A stretch of DNA of 64,000 nt, from positions 1 through 64,000 of IMG/VR virus record IMGVR_UViG_3300028423_001110; one strand, given 5' to 3'. The translations under genes and the position numbers were made by a program. Source of the DNA: a virus. Below, piece after piece: positions 17,401-29,400 of the stretch; the stretch's first letter is position 1; the number at the start of each line of letters is the position of its first letter. Under the pieces are notes generated by a model. It saw only the letters and a list, made by a program, of their open reading frames with translations. It had not been told where the DNA came from and did no database searches.

Positions 17401-20400
17401 ATCTTAATCGTAAACAACTTCTTTTTGCAGTTGATTATACGTTTAATTCTGAAGGATTCTTGGTATTAGATTGTGAAATAAAACGCGGCGACGTATTAGA
17501 AATATGTGAATATGAATCTACAAATGGATCATTTATTCCTCCTACGCCGACTAAATTAGGTTTATATCCTCTCTCAACTCCGGAAAAATTAATTGACGAT
17601 ACCTATTTAGAAACACAAGAAATAATTCAGGGCCACGACGGAAGCAAGATTTTGGCTTTTGGAGACTTTAGAGACGATCTTCTTTTAGAACTAGAATACA
17701 GAATTTTTAATAATATTAAAGTAACATACGATAAAGAACTGTTTAACATTAATGAATTTGTGCCTAGTATCTTTTCGAATACTAGTTTAACACAAGAACA
17801 AATTGAAAATACTATGTTAAATGAATTTGTCGAGTGGACCGAACTTATTGACGAAGAGTATTCAGAGAATCGATTCTATAATAGACAAAATCCGTTTACT
17901 TATAATTACACTGGTTCAAGTAACTATCTTAATCAGCCAGTTAGCGGTTATTGGCGTGCAATTTATAAAAATGCCTTTGACACTGACAGGCCCCATTCTC
18001 ATCCTTGGGAAATGCTAGGATTTACTAGCAAGCCTGCATGGTGGGAAGATCAATACGGCCCTGCACCTTATACGAAAGATAACTTAATTTTATGGGAAGA
18101 TCTAGAAGAAGGAATAATAAGGGAATCAGGAAACGTACCTATTGCAATAGATAGATACAAAAGACCAGGATTAACTTCTGCGCTTCCGGTTGACAATGAA
18201 GGCAATTTAGTTGCTCCGTTAACTTCGGGTTATATCCAAGATTATAATCCAAATAATTTTAGTAAAATTTTTAAATTTGGAGACCAAGGACCGGTAGAAA
18301 CAGCCTGGAGACGTTCTTCTGAATACCCATTTGCGCTGCTGCTTTCTCTGTTTATTAATCAACCAAACAGAATTATGGCTGTTTGTTTTGACAGAATACG
18401 GCAACAGAGAAGTATTGCAGGAGAAATAATATATAATGAACCTAATCAGCATATTCAATTAAGCAAGTTAGTATTTCCTAATTCTATAAATGACAACGAA
18501 AAGATTTTTTCTTCTGGCCTAGTAAATTACATGCGAGACTATTTGTCGTCGTCTGTTTCGGCAAATTACAACGAATATAAAAACAAACTCAGGTCTATTA
18601 ATAATAAAATAGGATTTAAGTTAGGAGGGTTTACTAGCAAAGATAAATTTAATGTAATACTAGATTCTAGAACCCCGACAAACCAAGGCAATGTTTTTAT
18701 TCCAGAAGAAAATTATAAAATTTTTCTTAATCAAAGCAGTCCTGTAGAAAACATTTTTTATAGTGGTGTAATAATAGAAAAACAGCCTGAAGGATTTGTA
18801 ATAAAAGGCTACAATAAACAACGTCCGTTTTTTATTTTTAATCGCCCGTTAGATTCTCGATCTAATCCTAGTGTAAATGTTGGAGGTATTTCTGAAGTAC
18901 CGACTCAGTGGGAACAAAATATATTTGTAACACGGGGTATTGCAATACAGTTTGAAGGTTCATTTTATAGAGTCTCGGTATCGCATAATACAGGAACAGT
19001 ATTCGACGAAACAAAATTTGTTAAAATCCCCAAACTTCCTATTACCGGAGGCCGAGATGCAATTTTCAAAAGAAAATTTAATACCCAAGAAACAAGAGTA
19101 CCATACGGTACTCTTTTACCAACTATTCAAGACGTAGTCGATTTCCTATTAGGTTATCAAAATTATTTAGAGTCTAAAGGTTTTATATTTGATTATTACA
19201 ATAATGATACAGGTTTTGTTGCAAACTGGGAAACTTCGGCTAAAGAATTTATGTTTTGGACTACACAAAACTGGAGCGCAGGGACTGTTTTAGCTCTTTC
19301 TCCTGTTGCTGAGAGATTAAAGTTTAGATCAGAATTTTCAGTAGTAGATGATATCTATGATACGTTTTATGGCTATAGCCTATTAAAAGTAGACGGAAAT
19401 AAATTTTCTCCAGAGTTTGTGAGTTTGACACGAGAAGAGCCTAATTTCTTTGAAATACGGCCAAAAGCAACTGCCGATGGCATTTTTGCAGTAAGATTAT
19501 CTCTTGTTCAAAAGGAACATGTTTTTGTAATAGATAATAAAACTTCATTTAACGATATAATTTATGATCAAATTCCTGGATATAGGCAAGAAAGAGTAAA
19601 GGTTCTTGGATATAGAACAGCAAACTGGGACGGCTCGTTTAACACTCCTGGATTTATTTTTGATAATGCTGTAGTTACCGAGTGGCAACCGTGGAAAGAC
19701 TACGCAATCGGCGACACAGTCAAATACAAAGAATTATATTATGCTGCAAAAAATAGAATACCAGGATCGCCGGTTTTTAATTCTGAAGAATGGACGTTGC
19801 TTACCGAAAGACCGACTCCGCAGTTGTTACCTAACTGGGAATATAAAACAAATCAGTTTGCAGATTTTTACGATTTAGACAGCGATAACTTTGACGAAGA
19901 ACAACAAAAATTTGCTCAACACCTAATCGGATATCAGAATAGAGATTATCTAGCGAATATCATCAATGATGATGTTTCCCAATACAAATTTTATCAAGGT
20001 TTTATACAAGATAAAGGAACTTCGAACGCATTGTTAAAACTATTTGACGTTCTCGGGAATGCAAATAAAGAAAGTTTAGAATTTTATGAAGAATGGGCCA
20101 TAAAAGCAGGCCAATATGGTGCTTCACAGGGGTTTAAAGAAGTACAATACAAATTAGACGAAACTCAATTTAACGCATCTCCTCAGCCAATTGAGTTAAC
20201 TAATTCTCAAATTGCAAAAAATGATTTAGTTTATCGTATACCTTCCTACGAGGTTTTCTTGAAAAATGAAGGGTACGATCATAAACCGTTTCCAGAAAAG
20301 AAAATCGAAAATTATTTTTTAAAAACTAGCGGATATGTTAATCCAGAAGATATAAACTTTAAAGTAGATCAGTATGCTGATATCTTGAATATTAATTTTC

Positions 20401-23400
20401 AAGATTTAAATTTTTCTGATATTGTCTGGATCGGAAACGAAAACAATACCTGGAATATTTATACTGTTGTAAGAACAGATATCACAATTGAATTAATAGA
20501 AACCGGAACAAACGGATATAGATTATATCTTGATACTACTAATTTTAATTTTGAAATTGGAGAAATAATAGGCGTTTATAATCAATCCAGCATTGAAGGT
20601 TTGTATCAAATTGATGATATTAAAAATAATTATTTACTAATTTCTGTAGAAAACCCGATAGATCTACCCGGAGAAAAATTTAATGGTAAAATCTATAAGT
20701 TTGTATCTACAAGATTCGAAAACGAAGCAAGTATAAATGCTCAAACAAAAAATATAGAAAACGGTATACAGACAGTTTGGGTTGATAACATCGATAATGA
20801 TTGGAAAGTTTTACAACGAAATAAAGTTTTTAGCCAAAATGGTATAATTTCTCAAGAAGAAAGCGAACTCGGTACAAATTTTGCAACTTCTTTTGATGTG
20901 AACGATCGAAATACTGTGTTGGTTGTTGGAGAACCGGACCGCCAAGACGGACAAGTCTGTGTATATACACGACCTTCGCCTACTTCAACCTTTAGCCTTG
21001 TTGAGACTTTAGAATTACCTAACAATATTGCTGATAGCTTTCCTCGATTCGGCGCAAGCGTTGCAATTTCGCAGAATGGTGACTATCTTGCTATCGGATC
21101 GCCTAATGCTTCAAATGTAAAAACTGCTTTTCGAGATGATTTTATTGAAAGTAACGACTATGCTGCTGGCGAAATAGTAAGATATCAAGACAATTTATGG
21201 CAAGCATTAACTGATATTAACGGTTCTATTTCTAATGTAATTTTCGGATCGTTTGCATCGGTTCTACAGTCTCGAATCGATTTGAATTTGATCGACGAAG
21301 ATGATAAAGAAATCCCGATTTTACTAACAGCAAACTATCCTTTTCAAAATATTGAAGTAGCAAATCAAAGTCATATATTAGTACGAGCACCGGTTGATAT
21401 GTATGACGGATCTGCAATAGGAGACAAGGTTGTTTTAAAATGGAACACACTTTCATATGCATATCAGAATAATAACGAGCTAACGCCAGTTGAGCCGTTC
21501 AATAATGAGATACAAGGTTTAGACTCTGAATTAATAACAAGAGAACACACAATTGCAGAAAAAGTAGATATTATTTTACATATTCAAAATGCTACTACCG
21601 TACCGACAGTTGGACAAACAGTTAATAGTCTTAATGCGTTCGGAACAGTTTCGTATGCCTATAATGAAGGCTCCGAAGTAACTTTGTATATTGCAGACCA
21701 AAACGGTAATTTTGGTCTTGTTGGTTCTTTAATTACCGAACTAGGAGAATTTGTAGGTGAATATAATACTGCTGCACCAATAAATGAAATTAGAGACATA
21801 GAAAATTATTGGGGAGGCTTTTGGAAAATTGATTTAGATTTTTCGTATACTATCGAAGATAAAACCAGAGACGAAGGACTAGGACTTGTCTATACAAATC
21901 TAATTACCGAGTTTAGCCAACAAGACACAGACTCGGATTACTATAACATATTAGATTATTCTACAAATATTTCGTCTAGTCTTGATACTCGTTATAGTGA
22001 AATTATTTCTCTTCCAAACAATGAATCCAACCTTGACGAAGAAGATCTTTATCTTATACGAGCTCCTAAAGAGGTAAGTGATGAATTATCTTCAGGAGAC
22101 CAAATTACTTTATTTTACAATAACATTCCGTCTTTTGATTCACAAAATTTTATAGACACAAATAACATAGGACTTTCGCCTGAAGAACTTAATCGTACTC
22201 ATAATGTATTAGATCTGTGGGACGGATATATTGTTATCAATGCAACAGAGGTTATCAATGACGTGCCAGTTATCCCTAAAGTTGGATTAATTGTGCAAGA
22301 CGTCACAAATGGCGGCACGGCTGAAATTGTCTTTGTTGAAAATGTAAGAAATATTAGATGGATACTCTATGTTAAAGAAGTACAAGGAAGATGGGCACTA
22401 GGTAGCGAGTTTGGAGAACCTAGGCAAATAGAATTTTTAAGCGACGGATCAGGCGATTCGATTTATGATCCAGCTTTAGGACAACAGCTTCTAGGTATTA
22501 TTCTATCAAGAAGTCTTGGATTACCAGAAGAAGGCATAGGAAAACTTTTGGTATTTGATAAAAAAGATCAAATTCCCTTTTCAAATGAAGAAGCCGGTAG
22601 CATTTTAGATGCTGAATATTGGTTCTATACCGAAAAAGAAGTTGCAGGAAGAGCACGTCCTGCAGAATTTCCTAGCGAAGCTAGTAATAATTGGCAGCAA
22701 GTTTTTAATATTCCAGCCGGTGCCGGCGGAACAAGTAGCGGACTGCAAAACGAAGGTTTATTTTCGATTTATAAAAGAACAGGAACGTCGCAATGGAGTA
22801 TTATAGATCACTTTATTGTTCCGCAACGTCATAATAATAGCAAACTAGGATATGATTTAGAATTTGCAGAAATTAATGACATAATTAAACTTTTTGTTCG
22901 TGCTAAAGGAGAAAATGTTTTTGATTCGTCGGAAACCGACTATGGCAGATTATTTGTAATTAAAAATGGCATTGAAAACGGATATAATTATAATTGGGAA
23001 ATCGGCCGAGATAAGCAGTACAAAGGAGAATTTACAAACACTAGAAAATACTTTGAAAATGATATTGTGTTTGTAGAAGGACAATTATATCAAGCAAAAA
23101 CTAATATTGATCCCGAAAGTTTTGATTTTAATGATTGGGAATTACTAGACCGTGCTAGAGATTATTTAGGATTTTTACCAAACGATACGTCTCTTGTTTT
23201 TGAAAGCGACATAGACAATATTATTGATCTTGAAAATCTTCAAGAATTTGCCTTTGAATTTTCTGTTTCTAAAAACGGCGAAGTCTTAGTTATTGCTTTA
23301 CAATATAATAACGAACCTAACCGGGTTGTTATCTATCGCAATCTAAATGGCTTATACATTAAAACTCAAGAAATATTTGCAGAAACTTCTGAACAAAATT

Positions 23401-26400
23401 TTGGAGCTACGCTAGATATAAATGAAGAAGGAAATATGCTTGCTATAGGATCACCTACAGAAGATATTGAAACAATGAACGACGGTGCAGTTTTCATTTA
23501 TAAACAAATTAACAAGGACTTTGAAATAGATCAAATTGTTTTCAGTCCAATCCAAGACAAAAACGAACAGTTTGGATATGAAGTTTCATTAAGCAATGAC
23601 ATTGTTGCAATTACTTCTAAGAACGGAGATTCTCAAATTGACACTACGTTTGATTCTGGAGAAACTAGTTTTGATAACTCCTTTACAAAATTTGTCGATT
23701 TTAACGAAAATACTGGAGTAGTTCACTTATATGAAAAAGTAGGCAATAAATTTGTCTATGGCGAAACTGTTGATTTTGAAGATAGCAGTGTTCGATACTT
23801 CGGCCGCAATATAAAAATTAAAAATAATCAATTGTATGTCGGACTTCCAGACCTCCAATATTCAGGATTAAAAGAAGGAATCTTAATTAATTTTTATAAA
23901 AAGCCCGGTGCAAGTCTTTGGAATGTGTTAAGAGAATCAAAATCAACAGTCGATGTTAATAAAATTAAAAAGATTTTCTTGTACAATACAGTAACAAACA
24001 AATTAATAAACTACCTAGATTACATTGATCCTCTCCAAGGCAAAATTGCAGGCATTGCAGAACAGGAAATAGATTTTAAATTATATTATGATCCTGCTGT
24101 ATATACGGTCGGTTCGAATGTCAATATAGATAAAACAAATTTTTGGGGAGAAGATCAAGTTGGAAAAATTTGGTGGGATTTAACCAAAGCCAAATTTATA
24201 TATCCTTATCAAAATAGTACTACATTTAGTGCAAATAATTGGAATAATATTTTTTCTGATTTTAATGAAATAGAAGTTTACGAATGGGTTGAATCGGATA
24301 TACCTCCTTCTAGATGGGATGAACTAAGTGGAACTGCTTCTGGAATTTCTCAAAGTATTAGCGGTAATACCAAATACGGCGATAATGCATTTGTGCAAAA
24401 AAGAACATATGACAGAACAAGTAAAACTTTTGGAGAAAAATTTTATTATTGGGTAAAAAACAAAATTACAGTTCCGAACACCGAAAACAGAAATTTGTCA
24501 GCACAGGACATTTCAAAATTAATTCAAGATCCAGCCGGGCAAGGATATAGATTTGTAAGTTTAATAAGTCCTACAGAGTTTGCTCTGTACAATTGTAATT
24601 CTTTGATTCAAAATGACGACATTGCTGTTAGTTTTCAAGTATACACAATCGACGATCAGAGAATTAATGTACATGATCAATATCAAATTATTACAGAAGG
24701 ATTAGAAACCAGTCGACCTAAAAAGGATATCGAACAAAAATGGTTTGATAGTTTAATTGGCTATGACGAACAACGAAGGCTTGTACCGGCATTAGAATTA
24801 TCTGAAAAAGAAAAATACGGTATTTTAAATAGACCAAGACAAAGTTGGTTTATTAACAGAGTCGAAGCTTTAAAACAAGCAATTGATCGAGTTAATCGAG
24901 TACTAGAAAATACTTTACTTGTTAATGATAAAGATTTATCAAACCTAGAACAAGAACAGGAACCACCTTCCTTTGTCACTAATTTATATGATGTTGAAGT
25001 TGAATCTAAACTTGATTTGCAATTTATTGGAACAGCAAGACTTAGACAAGCAAAATTAAATCCAATATTCGAAAACGGCCAACTTATAGATGTGCAAATT
25101 CTAGATTCTGGAAGAGGATATATTGTGCCTCCGACAGTAGAAATTAGAGGTACTGGCTCAGGAGCAGAAGTTAAACTATCGATTAACAATCAAGGAGAAG
25201 TAGTTAATACAGAGATAGTAGAAAGAGGTCGAAATTATAATCAAAATTCTCTTCTCAATGTTCGGCGTTTTTCTGTTTTAGTTAGAAATGACGAAACACT
25301 AGGAGGTCGGTGGTCGCTATACGAAAGAGACTATGTTGCAAGTTCATGGTTCAGAACAAACAGCCAAGGTTACAATGTTAAAAGATATTGGGAATATAAA
25401 GATTGGTATGCTGCAGGAGTTAATCAATTTACAAACATTGATTGGACTGTTTCTGAAATTTATGAATTAAGTAACATCGACGACGAAATTAGAGATATTA
25501 TTAAAGTAGATAATATTGGTTCAGGCGGTTGGATCCTTCTACAAAAAATTGATAATCAGCCAAACGCAGATTTTACAGTTAATTATTCAACAATTGGTCA
25601 GCAAAACGGAACTATTCAATTTAAATCTAGTTTATACGATATAGAAGAAAATCTAGCAGGATTTGATGTTACTGCTTTTGATAATCTTAATTTTGACTCG
25701 TTACCGTCTATAGAAACAAGAATTATTCTCGAAACTATAAGAGATAATATTTTTATAGATGAATTGTCTATCGAATATAATAAACTTTTCTTTTCAAGTT
25801 TGAGATATGTATTTTCTGAACAAAATTATGTAGATTGGGCGTTTAAAACTAGTTTTATAAAAGCACGTCATAATGTTGGAGAGTTAGAACAAAGAATTAC
25901 TTTCCGCAACGATAACTTGCAAAATTTTGAAGATTATTTCAATGAAGTAAAACCTTATAAAAGTAATGTTAGAGAGTACTTGTCGGCCTATGATAAGTTA
26001 GACAACAGCCGAACATTAAATACAGATTTTGATTTATCGCCTATATATTCTAATTTTGAAAATCGAATCCGCCCTATAGATGTTAAAGTATCAAACAATA
26101 GTATTGCTGTTACAGACCCCGCTATAAATCTTTATCCTAATAAAAACTGGCTCGATAATGTGGGATTTTCGTTAGAAAAAATTGAAATAGCAGATCCCGG
26201 ATTTGGCTACACAACTAGACCGATTGTGTTTATCTCTGGCGGAGGCGGAACTGGAGCAGAGGCAACTGCATCGCTTGGCCGCAACGGTATAATTAAGTCG
26301 ATCACAGTTACTAATCCTGGCCAAGGCTACATAAGTACACCTGAAATTTCTATAAATGGATCGTTAGCAGATGGAGGAAGACCTGCTGCTGCGTCTGCTT

Positions 26401-29400
26401 ATCTAGGTAATTCGCTAATTAGAACTATTAAAAGTACGGTCAAATTTGATAGAGTTTCGGGTGACTTTTATTACACCGACCTAGAAACTTCAGAAAATTT
26501 TATAGGATCAGGAAATCGAAGATTATTTGAACTAGAATGGCCGTTAGATACTAGAAAAAATCAGATATCTGTTTTTGTTAATAATCAACTTGTGTTAACA
26601 GGTTCGTACACATTTTCTAATCAACTAGATAAAACCAAAGGTTATGACCGATATAAAGGTCAAATCTTTTTCGACGAACCTCCCGCACGCAATTCAGAAG
26701 TTCGTATAATTTACAACAAAAATATTTCATTACTCGATGCACAAGATAGAATTAACTTTTTTTATAATCTAGGAAACACAGAGTTCGACAAGCCTCTTGG
26801 CCAATTAATAGATGGTGTAGATTATGGAGGAGTAGAAGTAACAAGCTTTGATTTCGACCAAGTCACCGGATGGGACACACAGCCTTGGGCATCTGCTCCT
26901 TGGGACATTTTTGATAATACGTTTGAAGATGAAATATTTTACAAAAAAGTAGTTGTTTTAGAATTAGAAAATTCTGTAACTTTACAGCAGAATACTATTA
27001 TTAGTCAAGATAGCACGGGTGCTACAGGCAGAGTAATATCTACAGTAGAAAACAGCACTGAAGTTAAATTATCATGTAATATAGGAGAGATATTTAATAC
27101 TATTGACGAGATTAGATTTGATGATAGTACAGTAGCTGACAGTAGTATAAGCGTACCTATAAATGTAACTACAGAACCCTTTGAGCTTGCAAAGCCTTTA
27201 GAAGACGGAGTGGAATATAATCTTTATAAAATTACACGAAATAAAGTCGGGTCGGTATTGCGTAATATTAGATTAGATGATCCTAATTATGACGGAAGCA
27301 CTATACTAGACAACGATGCAATAATAGAACCGATTATCGGAGATGGAGAAAGAACAACGCTAGATGCAGATGAAATTGGCATAGATCTTTCCTTAAATGA
27401 AGATGAAACTAGTGCGTCGATTATTCTTAGAAAATCTACAAGCGACGGTTCCATATCACTAGACGAAGATTCTTACGACACAGATTTGAGTGGAGGAGAT
27501 TTATCTTATTCTAGTGCCACGGGTATTTTGGCCGAAGATATAAATTTCGACGGCGACGGATTTGTAACTACTACTACATCTAAAGGTCCGGAAGAAGTAG
27601 TTCCGGGTCAAATTATTGACACACTAGACATTACAGTCTATGAGAATCCGATTGAAGGATCTAGCAATATTGTTTCAAGAAATTATATCGGAAACGGAGT
27701 TAAAACCAATTTCGACATTGGAACTTACCCTATTAGTCAAAAAAATGTTTTTGTTAAATTAGATAATATTATACAAACACAAGATAATTATACAATTAAC
27801 TACACAAATAAAGAAATTGTGTTTACAACTCCGCCTGCAACCAATTCTAGAATTAATATTATTGTTTTACAAGAAAGTTCTACAGAAATACTAGAAGTAA
27901 AACAATTTAAAACTAACAAACTTACTAGCAACTTTGAATTGGATCAAAAATATAAGACAGAGCTAGATGCTTTTGTAACAGTTAATGGTATCGAAGAGTC
28001 CTTTACGATATCTAACGAATCGCTAGAAAAAACAATTATAACAACAGCTACACCGGTTAATTCAAATAGAATTGTAACTGTTATATTAACTAATAAAGGC
28101 GAATCTATAAGAAATTACAGTATTGTCGAAGTTAATGAATTTGAAGCTGACGGTAGCACTATAGATTTTACATTAGATAACAATATATTTGTACAGCAGC
28201 CTGCACAAGCATTTAGTTTAGTAAAAGTTAATAACACTATTTTAAGTCCTGGTTATAGCCAAAGATTTTTTGTTAACAACGAGAATAGATACCAGTTAGA
28301 TCTTACTCAAGTTCCTGTAGGATCAGTAAATGGATACGAAATAGAAGTTTACTTAAATGGACGATTATTAGAACAATCGTTAGAATGGAATTTTGAAGGT
28401 GCAGGCGGATTTGATTCGTCTATTGACGATAGCCAGCCCGGAAGTGTTCTTTTCTTAAAACCTGGTACTGCTGAAATTGGTGACGAACTGAAGGTACATA
28501 TTATTTCAGGAGGCGAATATCGATTTGGTTTCTTTGACCAAGACAATAGGTTTAATCCGCAAAGAGGAGAAGACTCAACACTTCCGGTACTTCACTTAGA
28601 CCAAGCTTTTCAGCCTGGAGATAATATAACTGTTTATACATTTAGTAATCATAATTCGCAAGGCATAGAAAGGCAAGTGCTTGAAGTGTTAGAAAAAACA
28701 CAAACAAAAATTAACACTCCGGAATATTTTGAATTCCAAAGATTAACAAAAGGTAAAATTAAATTAAGAAAACAGGCTTTTAGTGTTGATTGGGTTTGGC
28801 TAATTCAAAACGGAACTTTATTATCACCTAGTGTTGATTATAATCTTACAATAGATAAAAAATACATACAAATGATAGAGCCTCCTAAAGAAGGCGATGT
28901 ACTTGATATTATTCATTTTTCGGCCAATCCAACTAATCCTTCGTTTGGCTGGAGACAATTTAAAGATATGCTCAATAGGGTACATTATAAAAAACTAAGT
29001 TCTAGTTTTACACTTGCAACTGATTTACACTATTACGACAAAGTTATTGTTGTAGAAAATGCAGATAGCTTACCAGACCCTAGAAAAAATTCAAGACAAC
29101 CGGGTGTTATCTTTTTAGATAAAGAAAGAATTGAATATTTTATAAAAGACGGAAACGAGCTAAAGCAGTTAAGAAGAGGAACACTGGGCACAGGAGTAAA
29201 ACAGGTTTATTCCGCAGGAACGCAATTTGTAGAACAAGGTAATGTACACAATATTCCATATAAAGATGATACACAGACAGTACAGTTTGTCGGCGACGGC
29301 ACATCAAATACGTTCGAGTTACCGTTCGAAGTTCCTAGTGTTGACTATATAGAAGTGTTTGTAGCAGGAAAGAGGCTTTGTAAATTTGAACAGTCTATTT

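Noticed and set aside
24761-25189. 142-codon minus-strand frame inside the giant gene
   Set aside because: Ser/Leu-rich shadow translation opposite an intact frame, typical of AT-rich coding sequence.
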